Shown: positions 27,376 through 36,464, counted from the first letter of the stretch. The stretch is 64,000 bases of DNA from Pelagibius sp048268885 (GCA_048268885.1 JBLWUP010000029.1:1-64000); one strand, 5' to 3'. Made by a program: numbers and translations. The notes: a model not told the origin generated them from the sequence alone.

Positions 27376-27415
27376 AAAAAAACCCGGAGCGAAAAATCTG
27401 CTCCGGGTTTTCTTT
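27376..27415. terminator. Bidirectional terminator between DUF1330 gene and rho
   Basis: A perfect 10-bp stem AACCCGGAGC/GCTCCGGGTT with a 9-nt loop is flanked by A-rich sequence on the left and TTTTCTTT on the right, so it can end transcription in both directions. Confidence 0.9.
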
Positions 27416-27450
27416 GCGCGCGATCTTATCGCGAACTATCGACAGCGAAC

Positions 27451-28707
27451 CTACTGGTTCATGGAATCGAAGAAGTCCTGGTTGGTCTTCTGATGCTTCA
27501 GCTTGTCGACCAGGAAGTCGATGGAATCGGTCACGCCCATCGGCATGAGGATGCGGCGCAGCACCCACATCTTCGACAGGGTGCCCTTGTCCACCAGCAG
27601 CTCTTCCTTACGGGTGCCGGACTTGCCGATGTCGATGGCCGGGAAGGTGCGCTTGTCGGCCAGCTTGCGGTCGAGGACGATTTCCGAGTTACCGGTGCCC
27701 TTGAACTCTTCGAAGATGACCTCGTCCATGCGACTGCCGGTATCGATCAGCGCGGTGGCGATGATGGTCAGCGAGCCGCCTTCCTCGATGTTACGCGCCG
27801 CGCCGAAGAAACGCTTGGGGCGCTGCAGGGCGTTGGCGTCGACACCGCCGGTCAGCACCTTGCCCGAGCTCGGCACCACGGTGTTGTAGGCGCGCGCCAG
27901 GCGGGTGATGGAGTCCAGCAGGATCACCACGTCCTTCTTGTGCTCGACCAGGCGCTTGGCCTTTTCGATCACCATTTCGGCGACCTGCACGTGGCGCTGG
28001 GCCGGCTCGTCGAAGGTGGAGCTCACCACCTCGCCCTTCACCGAGCGGTCCATGTCGGTCACCTCCTCCGGGCGCTCGTCAATGAGCAGCACGATGAGGA
28101 AGATCTCCGGATGGTTCTTGGCGATGGACTGGGCGATGTTCTGCAGGATCATCGTCTTGCCGGTACGCGGCGGCGCGACGATGAGCGCGCGCTGGCCCTT
28201 GCCGATGGGCGCCGTCAGGTCGATGACCCGCGGCGTCAGGTCCTTGATGGTCGGATCCTCGACTTCCAGCTTCACCCGCTCGTCCGGATAGAGCGGCGTC
28301 AGGTTGTCGAAGTTGATCCGGTGGCGCGAGTTCTCCGGCGGATCGAAGTTGATCTGGCTGACCTTCAGGAGGGCGAAATAGCGCTCGCCGTCCTTGGGCG
28401 AGCGGATCTGCCCTTCCACCGTGTCGCCGGTGCGCAGGCCGAAACGGCGCACCTGGCTGGGGCTGACGTAGATGTCGTCCGGCCCGGCCAGGTAGTTCGA
28501 TTCAGGCGAGCGCAGGAAGCCGAAGCCATCCTGCAAAATCTCGAGCACCCCGCCGCCGTAGATCGGCTGATCGTTGTCGGCCAGGTGCTTCAGGATGGCG
28601 AACATCATGTCCTGCTTGCGCAGCGTGCTCGCGTTTTCGATTTCCAGATCTTCGGCAAAGGCCAAGAGATCGGCCGGACTCTTGGCTTTCAGTTCTTGAA
28701 GGTTCAT
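27451..28707 (-). CDS. rho: Transcription termination factor Rho
   Basis: The 418-residue hexameric RNA helicase terminates transcription. The N-terminal helical domain begins MNLQELKAKSPADLLAFAEDLEIENASTLRKQ. The RNA-binding OB fold (about 50-120) contains GFGFLRSPESNYLAGPDDIYVSPSQ. The P-loop is APPRTGKTMILQ and the C terminus ends in DFFDSMNQ. Length is canonical, with no acidic or Asn-rich insertion. It is separated from hemJ by about 300 bp. Confidence 0.97.
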   Translation of the reverse strand: MNLQELKAKSPADLLAFAEDLEIENASTLRKQDMMFAILKHLADNDQPIYGGGVLEILQDGFGFLRSPESNYLAGPDDIYVSPSQVRRFGLRTGDTVEGQIRSPKDGERYFALLKVSQINFDPPENSRHRINFDNLTPLYPDERVKLEVEDPTIKDLTPRVIDLTAPIGKGQRALIVAPPRTGKTMILQNIAQSIAKNHPEIFLIVLLIDERPEEVTDMDRSVKGEVVSSTFDEPAQRHVQVAEMVIEKAKRLVEHKKDVVILLDSITRLARAYNTVVPSSGKVLTGGVDANALQRPKRFFGAARNIEEGGSLTIIATALIDTGSRMDEVIFEEFKGTGNSEIVLDRKLADKRTFPAIDIGKSGTRKEELLVDKGTLSKMWVLRRILMPMGVTDSIDFLVDKLKHQKTNQDFFDSMNQ

Positions 28708-29004
28708 GGGCGCTTACGCCTGTGCTCGCTCTAGAGAAGATAAATGGGAGGATTTTGGTCGGACCTGCACCGGAGCGTCTGCAGCTTACGGGGTGCCGGG
28801 AATGCGGGACGAAGACCGCAAAGCGGGGGAGATTTGTATAACTGCAGCCTACGCTTGGCTGGTTACCGATTCGTTAACCATATATGGGACGGACGTTGCC
28901 GGACGGCAAGGTGCTGAAGAATGCTGACCGTTAATGCAAGGCGCGGCCGGAGTCAAGTACCGGGCGAGAAGTTCAGCCGGCAGGGAAACGTCACAGTTGG
29001 GGGG
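28708..29004 (-). promoter_or_regulatory. rho leader / intergenic region
   Basis: No gene is evident. The region contains a near-perfect 19-bp palindrome (28861-28879, GGTTACCGA-T-TCGTTAACC, 8 of 9 pairs) overlapping TTAACCAT (28874-28881), a motif known as a CtrA half-site. Rho genes are often autoregulated through their leaders, so this may hold promoter and attenuator, but I see no clear Rho-independent hairpin. Confidence 0.4.
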
Positions 29005-29448
29005 TCAGAAGGGCTTCACCACGGCCAGGATGACGATCCCGACCATCAGGACCGCCGGCACTTCGTTCATGAAACGGTAGAAACGCTCGGAATGGGTGTT
29101 GGCGTCGGCTTCGAAGGCCTTGCGCCAGCGCGCCGCCACCATGTGCATGACCGTCAGGATCACCAGCAGGGTCAGCTTGGCGTGGAACCAGCCGCCTTCC
29201 CAGGCCTCGATGTTCACCATCAGCGCCAGGCCCAGGATCCAGGCGACGATCATCGAGGGGTTCATGATGCCGCGCAGCAGGCGCCGCTCCATGATCTTGA
29301 AGGTCTCGGATTGTTTCGAACCCGGTTCGGCCTGGCAGTGATAGACGAAAAGCCGTGGCAGATAGAGGAAAGCGGCCATCCAGGCGATCACCGCCATGAT
29401 GTGCACGGCCTTCACCCAGAGATAGGTCTCGCCCAGAAATCCCGCCAT
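29005..29448 (-). CDS. hemJ: Protoporphyrinogen IX oxidase HemJ
   Basis: The 147-residue integral membrane enzyme oxidises protoporphyrinogen IX to protoporphyrin IX. It has four hydrophobic segments, with HIMAVIAWMAAFLYLPRLFVYH carrying the conserved His residues. WFHAKLTLLVILTVMH and RFMNEVPAVLMVGIVILAVVKPF follow. ATG 29448 gives the family-length protein. It lies 49 bp downstream of hemH and completes a hemE-hemH-hemJ run for the end of haem synthesis. Confidence 0.95.
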   Translation of the reverse strand: MAGFLGETYLWVKAVHIMAVIAWMAAFLYLPRLFVYHCQAEPGSKQSETFKIMERRLLRGIMNPSMIVAWILGLALMVNIEAWEGGWFHAKLTLLVILTVMHMVAARWRKAFEADANTHSERFYRFMNEVPAVLMVGIVILAVVKPF

Positions 29449-29497
29449 GTCGTCCCCGATTTTCCCGTATTTCGCTCTTAAAGAGTGCTTCGCGGCT

Positions 29498-30577
29498 TCA
29501 GATCTCAACCGCCTGGGGGCAGCCACGCCACTTCGCCGGGCAGAAGCGCCCGCCGACGTGGGAGCAGATCTGCCGCTCCGCCCCGGCCGCCGCTGCCACC
29601 AGGTCCGCCAGCCCCTCGATGAAGGGCGCATCGGCCATCACCGTCGGCACCCGGAGGTAGGCCGCCGCCCCGGCCTTTTCGGCCAGTTCCCGATATTCGA
29701 TATCCAGCTCGACCAGGGTCTCCGAATGCTCCGAAACGAAGGCGATGGGCACGACGATGATCGTGCGGCCTTCGCTGCCCGCCCGTCCGATTTCCTCGTC
29801 GGTGGCGGGGCCGATCCACTCCAGCGGGCCGACCCGGCTCTGATAGCAGACCTGGTAGTCCAGGTTCACCTCGCCCAGACGGCGCACCACCGCGGCCACG
29901 CTCTGCTCCACCTGCCACTGGTAGGGATCGCCCTTCTCGATGATCTTCTTCGGCAGGCCGTGGGCCGAGAACAGCACCCGCGGCGGCTTCTCGCCGCTCA
30001 CCTGGCGCAAGGCCTCGCGCAGGCGCACCACCGTCGCCTCGGCGAAACCAGCCTCTTCGGGATAGCAGCAGATCCTGCGGCTGGGCGCCGTGAGACCGGC
30101 GGATTTGGCCTCGCGGTCCCACTCCTTCAGCGACGAGCCCGAGGTCGTGGTCGAAAACTGCGGGTAGAGCGGCAGCAGCACCACCCGGTCCGGCGCATAG
30201 GCAGCGACCTGCTTCGCTGTCTCACTGGCCCGCGGATGCCAGTAGCGCATGGCGATGAAGACTTTCACCTCGCCCAGCACGTCGCCGGGCACCTCGCCCG
30301 GGTTCTGCTCTTGCCCTTTCTTCTCCAGGGCCGTGGTCAGGGCCGCCGCCTGCGCCTCGGTATTCGGCAGCAGCGGCGAGCCGCCGCCCAGTTCTTGGTA
30401 GATCTCCTCGGCGATCGGCGCGCGCCTTTTGGAAATGAGCTTGGCCAGGGGCCAGCGCAGCGGCAGCGGCAAGCCGATGATCGCCGGGTCGAAAAACAGA
30501 TTGAAGAGGAAAGGCTGCACCGCCGCGCGGCTGTCGGGGCCGCCGAGGTTGAACAGCACCACCGCCGTCTTGCTCAT
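29498..30577 (-). CDS. hemH: Ferrochelatase
   Basis: The 359-residue enzyme inserts Fe(II) into protoporphyrin IX. The N terminus VVLFNLGGPDS and the active-site region FSAHGLPKKIIEKGDPYQ with catalytic His are typical. SEHSETLVELDIEYRELA follows. Its C-terminal sequence holds several Cys, as in cluster-binding bacterial ferrochelatases, but I cannot assign a cluster. The start overlaps the hemE stop. Confidence 0.96.
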   Translation of the reverse strand: MSKTAVVLFNLGGPDSRAAVQPFLFNLFFDPAIIGLPLPLRWPLAKLISKRRAPIAEEIYQELGGGSPLLPNTEAQAAALTTALEKKGQEQNPGEVPGDVLGEVKVFIAMRYWHPRASETAKQVAAYAPDRVVLLPLYPQFSTTTSGSSLKEWDREAKSAGLTAPSRRICCYPEEAGFAEATVVRLREALRQVSGEKPPRVLFSAHGLPKKIIEKGDPYQWQVEQSVAAVVRRLGEVNLDYQVCYQSRVGPLEWIGPATDEEIGRAGSEGRTIIVVPIAFVSEHSETLVELDIEYRELAEKAGAAAYLRVPTVMADAPFIEGLADLVAAAAGAERQICSHVGGRFCPAKWRGCPQAVEI

Positions 30578-31668
30578 GACGCGCCACCTCCTTGCCCCCG
30601 GCCGTCATTTCCCTTCCAGCTGTGGATCTGCTCCATCAGCCGCGTCACATGTTCCGGCGGCGTCTGCGGCACGATGCCGTGACCCAGGTTGAAGACGAAG
30701 GGCCCGCCGCTCAGCTGTTCCAGGATGGTCTCGACGCCGACGCGCTGCGTCTCGCCGCCGGCCACCAACATCAGGGGATCGAGGTTGCCCTGCAGGCAGG
30801 CTTTTGGCTGCAATACCTCGCGCGCCCAGGCCAGCGGCACTGTGGTGTCGAGCCCCAGGGCATCGGCACCGCAGTCCTCGGCATAGGCTTGGTACAGCAC
30901 CCCCGCGCCGCGCGGGAAGACGATCACCGGCACACCCGGCCGTTCGCTCTTGATCCGGCTGACCAGCGCCTTCGCCGGCTCCAGGCACCAGCGCCGCAGA
31001 TGGGCCTCCGGCCAGATCCCCGCCCAGGAATCGAAAATCTGCACCGCTTCGGCGCCGGCGTCGATCTGGGCGATGAGGTAGTCCCCGGTCGCCGCCACCA
31101 GCAGATCGATCAGCCGCTGCATGGCTTCCGGAGCGCCGTAGGCCCAGCGCTTGCCGGCCGCGAAGTCCTTGCTGGAGCCGCCTTCCAGCATGTAGCTGGC
31201 CACTGTCCAGGGCGCGCCGGCAAAGCCGATCAGCGTGGTTTCCGCCGGCAGCTCTCGGCGCAACCGCGTGACGGTCTCGTAGACCGGCGCCAAGTGATCG
31301 TGAAGCCGCGCGCGGTCCAGCCGGTCGAGGTCACCGGGTTGTTCCAGAGCCTCCAGCCGCGGCCCCACCCCCTCCTCGAACCAGACCTTCTGGCCCAGGG
31401 CATGGGGCACCACCAGGATGTCGGAAAACAAAATCGCCGCATCGAAACCGTAGCGCCGGATCGGCTGCAGGGTCACCTCGACGGCGTAGTCCGGGGTGTA
31501 GCAGAGATCGAGGAAGCCCTCCGCCTTGGCCCGCAGCTCGCGGTACTCCGGCAGATAGCGCCCGGCCTGCCGCATCAGCCAGACCGGCGGCCGCGCCAGG
31601 GTTTCCCCCTTCAAGGCGCGCAGCATCAGCTTTTCGGAGGCGGAGATCGTTTCAGGCGACTGGGTCAT
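30574..31668 (-). CDS. hemE: Uroporphyrinogen decarboxylase
   Basis: The 364-residue enzyme decarboxylates uroporphyrinogen III to coproporphyrinogen III. The signature PPVWLMRQAGRYLPEYRELR is near the N terminus. IGFAGAPWTVASYMLEGG and NLGHGIVPQTPPEHV follow. ATG 31668 gives slightly more than family length. A TTG at 31722 in frame is possible but lacks a ribosome binding site. hemE borders the proposed replication origin, as in other alphaproteobacteria. Confidence 0.95.
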   Translation of the reverse strand: MTQSPETISASEKLMLRALKGETLARPPVWLMRQAGRYLPEYRELRAKAEGFLDLCYTPDYAVEVTLQPIRRYGFDAAILFSDILVVPHALGQKVWFEEGVGPRLEALEQPGDLDRLDRARLHDHLAPVYETVTRLRRELPAETTLIGFAGAPWTVASYMLEGGSSKDFAAGKRWAYGAPEAMQRLIDLLVAATGDYLIAQIDAGAEAVQIFDSWAGIWPEAHLRRWCLEPAKALVSRIKSERPGVPVIVFPRGAGVLYQAYAEDCGADALGLDTTVPLAWAREVLQPKACLQGNLDPLMLVAGGETQRVGVETILEQLSGGPFVFNLGHGIVPQTPPEHVTRLMEQIHSWKGNDGRGQGGGAS

Positions 31669-32163
31669 GGGGGCGTTTTTATCGTCCAACGTGGGCTCTT
31701 TGCAGGCTTCAGGGTCCGACAAGATGACGTTTTCCGCAGGCCGAGCAAAGCCTTCTTCTTCTAAAAAGAATTAATATTAAAGCTTTGGTAGTTGTAGTTG
31801 ATCCCTGTGAATCCTGGGGATTGCCGGAGACCGATAAGTTATCCAGCGACTCATCCGCAAGGTTTTGCCGTCGGGGTTCATCTGTGGGCAGAGCCCGGAA
31901 AAAGCCAGCCCGATGCCACGTCTTGCGCCAAATCGGCAGGCAGGGGATAACGGGGAAAAGGTTGCGGGCAGGTGTGTCTTTCCCGGAGTGAGTCCAGCTG
32001 TGGGGCGAAGTTTTCCGGAACGAAAGAACACGCGGGAGCATTGCGAGGCTGATGTGAGGGCTTTTTTTTCGATCTGGGCAAAGGGGCGAGTTGTCCCCGG
32101 CTTTAGCTTTCTTATGCCAAAGCATGCACAGCCTTTTGCGGGCCGCTTCGGGAACGGTGGCGC
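31669..32163. other. Candidate chromosomal origin of replication (oriC)
   Basis: A gene-free gap of about 500 bp separates divergent hemE and the COG1806 gene. It contains an 80 percent AT stretch (31761-31790) and T8 (32062-32069). DnaA-box-like 9-mers are present, the best being TTATCCAGC at 31839 and AGGGGATAA at 31942 (each 7 of 9 to the consensus). Weaker matches lie at 31806, 31883 and 32112. The hemE neighbourhood is the known oriC location in Caulobacter and Rickettsia. No perfect box is present, so the call rests on context plus composition. Confidence 0.6.
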
Positions 32164-32985
32164 ATGACCAGTCATCATCTGCACCTGGTTTCCGACGCCA
32201 CGGGCGAGACCATCAACTCGGTGGCGCGGGCCTGCCTCGTTCAGTTCGGCGGCGTCGAGCCGATCGAGCATGTCTGGAGCCTGGTGCGCACCCGCGGCAT
32301 GATGACCAAGGTGCTGCAGGGCATCGAAAGCAATCCGGGCCCCGTGCTCTACACCATGGTGAACCGCGAACTGCGCGACCAGCTCACCTCCTGCTGCGCG
32401 TCGCTCGGCCTGCCCTGCATTCCGGTGCTTGACCCGGTCATCCATACCCTGGCCAACTACTTCGGCGTCGAGATCCGCGGCACGCCCGGGCTGCAGCACG
32501 TGCTGGACGCGGAATACTTCAGCCGCATGGACGCCATGACCTTTGCGCTGACCCACGACGACGGCCAGCACTGCAGCGACATCGACAAGGCCGACATCAT
32601 CCTGGTCGGCGTGTCGCGCACCTCGAAGACGCCGACCTGCATGTACCTCGCCAACCGCGGCATCAAGGCGGCCAACATTCCGGTGGTGCCCGGCTGCCCC
32701 ATGCCCGAGGAACTGCTGCACGCCAAGGGGCCGTTGGTGGTCGGCTTGACCAAGGATGCGGCCAGCCTGGTTCAGGTCCGTCAAAACCGCCTGCGCATGC
32801 TGACCGACGACCGGCAGGAGACCGACTATGTGAACCTGGAGGCGGTGCGCCAGGAGATCGCCCAGGCCCGCCGCTTTTGCGTCGAGCATGACTGGCCGCT
32901 GATCGACGTGACGCGCCGTTCCATCGAGGAAACCGCCGCCACCATCATGAACTACTACGCCAAGCACATCGGCGCGGAAGCGTGA
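32164..32985 (+). CDS. Pyruvate phosphate dikinase/PEP synthase regulatory protein (DUF299, COG1806)
   Basis: The 273-residue bifunctional ADP-dependent kinase/phosphorylase reversibly inactivates pyruvate dikinase-type enzymes. The N terminus LVSDATGETINSVARACLVQF and P-loop GVSRTSKTPTCMYLANRG are diagnostic. It is the first gene of the rightward arm from the candidate origin. Its stop overlaps the maf start. Confidence 0.95.
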   Translation: MTSHHLHLVSDATGETINSVARACLVQFGGVEPIEHVWSLVRTRGMMTKVLQGIESNPGPVLYTMVNRELRDQLTSCCASLGLPCIPVLDPVIHTLANYFGVEIRGTPGLQHVLDAEYFSRMDAMTFALTHDDGQHCSDIDKADIILVGVSRTSKTPTCMYLANRGIKAANIPVVPGCPMPEELLHAKGPLVVGLTKDAASLVQVRQNRLRMLTDDRQETDYVNLEAVRQEIAQARRFCVEHDWPLIDVTRRSIEETAATIMNYYAKHIGAEA

Positions 32986-33626
32986 TGGTGGAAGCCGCGG
33001 AAGACTCGCCCTCTTTGATGCCGGACGAGGCGCTGCCGGTGGTGCTGGCCTCGGCCAGCGCGGCGCGGGCGCAGATGCTGACCGCCGCCGGGCTCCGGGT
33101 TCACTGCCAGGCCGCCGCCGTCGACGAAGAAGGCATTAAAGCCTCCCTGAAGGCCGAGGGCGCGACGCCGGCGCAGGTCGCCGAGACCCTCGCAGAGTTG
33201 AAGGCGCAGCGTGTGGCGGTGAAATTTTCGGGCGCGCTGGTGATCGGCGCCGATCAGGTGCTGTCGTGTAACGATGTCTGGTTCGACAAGCCGCCGGACC
33301 GCGATCATGCCGCCGCACAGCTGCGCGCCTTGAGCGGCAAGACTCATACGCTGTGGACCGGCGTCTGCGTGGTGCGCAACGGCAGCCGCATGTGGCACCA
33401 CAACGCTTCGGCGCAGCTCACCATGCGCAATTTGAGCGACGCTTTCATTGACGCCTATCTCGAGGCCGCGGGAGACGCTGTGCTGGGCAGCGTCGGCGCC
33501 TATCACCTGGAAGGCCTGGGAGCGCAGCTCTTCGCCAAGGTCGAGGGAGACTTCTTCACCGTTCTGGGGTTGCCCCTCCTGCCGTTGCTCGATTTTCTCA
33601 GACTGAACAAGGCCCTGCCCGCATGA
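32985..33626 (+). CDS. maf: Maf/YceF-type nucleotide pyrophosphatase
   Basis: The 213-residue Maf-family house-cleaning enzyme hydrolyses modified NTPs. Diagnostic stretches are LASASAARAQML (the usual RR pair is AR here), VIGADQVLSC, KTHTLWTGVCVV and the C-terminal GLPLLPLLDFLR. ATG 32985 overlaps the upstream TGA (TGATG), indicating coupling. Its stop overlaps aroE (ATGA). Confidence 0.92.
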   Translation: MVEAAEDSPSLMPDEALPVVLASASAARAQMLTAAGLRVHCQAAAVDEEGIKASLKAEGATPAQVAETLAELKAQRVAVKFSGALVIGADQVLSCNDVWFDKPPDRDHAAAQLRALSGKTHTLWTGVCVVRNGSRMWHHNASAQLTMRNLSDAFIDAYLEAAGDAVLGSVGAYHLEGLGAQLFAKVEGDFFTVLGLPLLPLLDFLRLNKALPA

Positions 33627-34492
33627 GCCAATCTCCCTCAGGCATTTCCGGCAAGGCAAAGGTCGCCGGCCTGATCGGCTGGCCGGTGTCGCACTCCCGC
33701 TCGCCGCGGCTGCACGGCTTCTGGCTGGCCCGGCATGGCATCGACGGCGCCTACGTGCCCCTGCCGGTGCAGCCCGACCCCCTGCAACCCAACAAGGTCG
33801 AGGTGGCGGTACGCGGACTGGCCGCCGCCGGGCTGCGCGGCGTGAACGTCACCATTCCCCACAAGCAGACGGTCCTGGCGCTCTGCGACGAGGTCGATGC
33901 GATCGCCCGGCGCATTGGCGCGGTGAACGTGCTGATCTTCGACGACGGCAGGATCAGCGGCACCAATACCGACAGTTTCGGTTTCATGGAAAACCTGAAG
34001 GCGGGCGCCCCCGGTTACGACGCGGCGAAGGCGCCGGCGGTCGTCCTCGGCGCCGGCGGCGGCGCCCGCGCCGTCGCGGCCGGCCTGCTGGATGCGGGGG
34101 TGCCGGAGCTGCGCCTCGTCAACCGCAACCGCGACCGCGCCGAACGGCTGGCGGCAGAGATCGGCGGACCGATCAATGTGCTGGCCTGGGAAGAACGCAG
34201 CGCCGCGCTGGCCGGCGCCGCCCTGCTGGTCAACTCCACCAGCCTGGGCATGAGCGGCCAGCCGCCGCTCGACATCAGCCTCAGCGACCTCGATCCCGGC
34301 GCCGTGGTCAGCGACCTGGTCTACAGCCCCTTGGAGACCGATCTGCTGGGCGCCGCCCGGGCCAAGGGCTGCACCGGCATCGACGGCCTGGGCATGCTGC
34401 TGCACCAGGGCCGGCCCTGCTTTGCCGCCTGGTTCGGGCCCGACCCGCAGGTGACGCCGGAGCTGCGCGCCTACGTGTTGGGCGGGGACTAG
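33623..34492 (+). CDS. aroE: Shikimate dehydrogenase
   Basis: The 289-residue NADPH-dependent enzyme reduces 3-dehydroshikimate. The substrate-binding N terminus has GWPVSHSRSPRLHGFWL. NVTIPHKQTV carries the catalytic Lys, and VLGAGGGARAVAAGL is the cofactor loop. GLGMLLHQGRPCFAAWFG ends the fold. It is part of the maf-aroE-coaE-dnaQ operon. Confidence 0.96.
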   Translation: MSQSPSGISGKAKVAGLIGWPVSHSRSPRLHGFWLARHGIDGAYVPLPVQPDPLQPNKVEVAVRGLAAAGLRGVNVTIPHKQTVLALCDEVDAIARRIGAVNVLIFDDGRISGTNTDSFGFMENLKAGAPGYDAAKAPAVVLGAGGGARAVAAGLLDAGVPELRLVNRNRDRAERLAAEIGGPINVLAWEERSAALAGAALLVNSTSLGMSGQPPLDISLSDLDPGAVVSDLVYSPLETDLLGAARAKGCTGIDGLGMLLHQGRPCFAAWFGPDPQVTPELRAYVLGGD

Positions 34493-34497
34493 GCGCC

Positions 34498-35130
34498 ATG
34501 CTGGTCGTCGGCCTCACCGGTTCCATCGGCATGGGCAAGTCGACGGCCGCCGGCATGCTGCGCCGCCTCGGCGTGCCGGTTCACGACGCCGACGCGGCGG
34601 TGCACCGGCTGATGGAACGCGGCGGCGCGGCGGTCACCGCGGTGGCGGCGGCTTTTCCCGGTGTCGAACGGGACGGGCGCATCGACAGAAGCCTGCTGGG
34701 TGCCGAGGTGCTGGGCGACGATGCCGCGCTGAAGCGACTGGAAGCCATCCTGCACCCCCTGGTCCGCGCCGAAGCGCGCGCCTTCCTTGCCAAGCAGGCG
34801 CGCCTGCACCGGCCCTTGGTGGTGCTGGACATTCCGCTGCTTTTCGAAACCGGCGGCGATCGACTTTGCGACGCCGTGATCGTGGTCTCGGCGCCGCCGG
34901 CCACGCAGCGCGCGCGGGTGCTCGGCCGTCCGGGCATGACCGAGCAGAAGATGCGGGCCATCATGGCCCGGCAGCTGCCCGACGCGGAAAAGCGCCGCCG
35001 CGCCGACTTCATCGTCCAGACCGGTCTGACCAAGGGGCACAGCTTGCGCCAGCTGGCGGCCATCGTCACACTGCTGAAGGAAGAAGCCCGGCGGCGGCGC
35101 CGCCGCCCGAGAGGAAGCCGTTATGCGTGA
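34498..35130 (+). CDS. coaE: Dephospho-CoA kinase
   Basis: The 210-residue kinase catalyses the last step of CoA synthesis. The P-loop GLTGSIGMGKSTAAGMLRRLGVPVHDADAAVH and the lid region VLDIPLLFETGGD match the family. A basic tail (RRRRRRPRGSR) ends the protein and overlaps dnaQ by 8 nt, so the tail is partly a product of overlap. Confidence 0.95.
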   Translation: MLVVGLTGSIGMGKSTAAGMLRRLGVPVHDADAAVHRLMERGGAAVTAVAAAFPGVERDGRIDRSLLGAEVLGDDAALKRLEAILHPLVRAEARAFLAKQARLHRPLVVLDIPLLFETGGDRLCDAVIVVSAPPATQRARVLGRPGMTEQKMRAIMARQLPDAEKRRRADFIVQTGLTKGHSLRQLAAIVTLLKEEARRRRRRPRGSRYA

Positions 35131-35794
35131 GATCGTCCTCGATACCGAAACCACCGGCCTGGATCCCGCCGCCGGTCACCGCATCGTCGAGGTGGCGGGA
35201 CTGGAGCTGCTGCATCACATCCCGACCGGGCGCACCTTCCGCGAATACATCAATCCACAGCGCGACATGCCGGCGGAGGCCGAGCGCATCCACGGGCTGA
35301 GCGAAGAGTTTCTAAAGGACAAGCCGCTCTTCTCGGCGGTCGCCCAGAGCTTCCTGGACTTCATCGGCGACGCCAAGCTGGTCATTCACAACGCTGCCTT
35401 CGATATGAAGTTTCTCAATGCCGAATTGAAGGCGGTGGGCCAGCACCCCCTGCCCATGGAGCGGGCGATCGATACGGTGGCCCTGGCGCGCGAGCGCTTT
35501 CCCGGCGCCCAGGTGAACCTGGACGCCCTGTGCCGGCGTTTCGAGATCGACAATTCGTCGCGTACCTTCCATGGCGCGCTGCTGGACTGCGAACTGCTGG
35601 CCGAGGTCTATCTGGAGCTGCGCGGCGGCCGCCAGCCGGGGCTGGTGCTGGAAAAGCAGCGGGAACTGAGCCGGACGACCGCGCCGGCGGACCGCCAGGT
35701 GCGCCCGCCGCGTCCGCACGCGGCAAGTCCGGAGGAAAAGGCCGCCCACGAGGCCATGCTGGACAAGCTGGCGGAGCCCCTCTGGCGCGCCTGA
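35123..35794 (+). CDS. dnaQ: DNA polymerase III epsilon subunit (proofreading exonuclease)
   Basis: The 223-residue DEDDh exonuclease has Exo I VLDTETTGLDP, Exo II HNAAFDMKFLNAEL and Exo III HGALLDCELLAEVYLEL. It is the proofreading subunit of the replicase. The C-terminal 40 residues contain the segment that binds the alpha subunit. It ends the coaE-dnaQ pair and is convergent with secB. Confidence 0.96.
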   Translation: MREIVLDTETTGLDPAAGHRIVEVAGLELLHHIPTGRTFREYINPQRDMPAEAERIHGLSEEFLKDKPLFSAVAQSFLDFIGDAKLVIHNAAFDMKFLNAELKAVGQHPLPMERAIDTVALARERFPGAQVNLDALCRRFEIDNSSRTFHGALLDCELLAEVYLELRGGRQPGLVLEKQRELSRTTAPADRQVRPPRPHAASPEEKAAHEAMLDKLAEPLWRA

Positions 35795-35806
35795 GCGACC
35801 CTCTTT

Positions 35807-36328
35807 TTAAGCCTGACCGTTCGCGCCGTTGCTGCCGGCCTCGGCTTCGGCGCCGTTTTCTTCCGCGCCGTTTTCTTCCGCGCCGGCGGCGGCGGGCTGC
35901 TTACGGCTGAGGTAGAGCTGGGCAAAGTCGATCGGTCCCATCATCAGCGGCGGGAAGCCGCCGTCGCGGGTGTCGTCGGCCAGGATGGCGCGGGCGAAGG
36001 GGAAGAGGTGACGCGGCACCTCGATCATCACCAAGTGCTCGCGCAGCTGCTCGGTGAGGTCCGGGCCCAGGCTGACCACCGCGGCATAGTCCAGCTCCGC
36101 CAGGAAGGCCGGGGTGTCGCCGATCTTGGCCTCGGCGCGCAGGCTCAGCACCACTTCGTAGATCGACTCCTGCAGCAGGGTCGGCGTGACCTCGACGCTG
36201 ACGTTGATGTCCGGCTTGCCGCTGCGCATGCTGCCGTAGATCCCCGGGGCGTTCGGGTTCTCGAAGGAGTGGTCCTTCACGTACTGGGTGTTGATGGTCA
36301 GCTGCGGCTGAGCGGCTTCTTCGGCCAT
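35807..36328 (-). CDS. secB: Protein-export chaperone SecB
   Basis: The 173-residue tetrameric chaperone keeps preproteins export-competent. The core (about 5-145) has TINTQYVKDHSFENPNAP, PDINVSVEVTP, and PRHLFPFARAILADDTRDGGFPPLMMGPIDF. The C-terminal tail is a low-complexity Glu/Asn/Gly/Ala stretch encoded partly by a DNA tandem repeat and is longer than usual. Confidence 0.95.
   Translation of the reverse strand: MAEEAAQPQLTINTQYVKDHSFENPNAPGIYGSMRSGKPDINVSVEVTPTLLQESIYEVVLSLRAEAKIGDTPAFLAELDYAAVVSLGPDLTEQLREHLVMIEVPRHLFPFARAILADDTRDGGFPPLMMGPIDFAQLYLSRKQPAAAGAEENGAEENGAEAEAGSNGANGQA
35850..35879. repeat. 15-bp tandem repeat in the secB 3' end
   Basis: Two exact copies of GCGCCGTTTTCTTCC in tandem encode the EENGA repeat in the SecB tail. 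Replication slippage here would change the tail length in steps of five residues. Confidence 0.85.
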
Positions 36329-36464
36329 ATCCGGCTCCTATGATCGCGAGGCGGGTTGGCTATCACGGATCGGGGGCCCAGACAACCGAACGGGACAACC
36401 AGACCCAGACAACATGGCGGGACAGCCTGGCGGACCAATCCCGCTTTCAGGGCTTGGGGGATGC

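Noticed and set aside
28706..28927. Small plus-strand open frame in the rho leader
   Set aside because: No ribosome binding site and no recognisable protein; antisense to the rho leader.
31709..32125. Open frames across the hemE-COG1806 gap on both strands
   Set aside because: None has a credible ribosome binding site or familiar protein content, and they would cover the probable origin.
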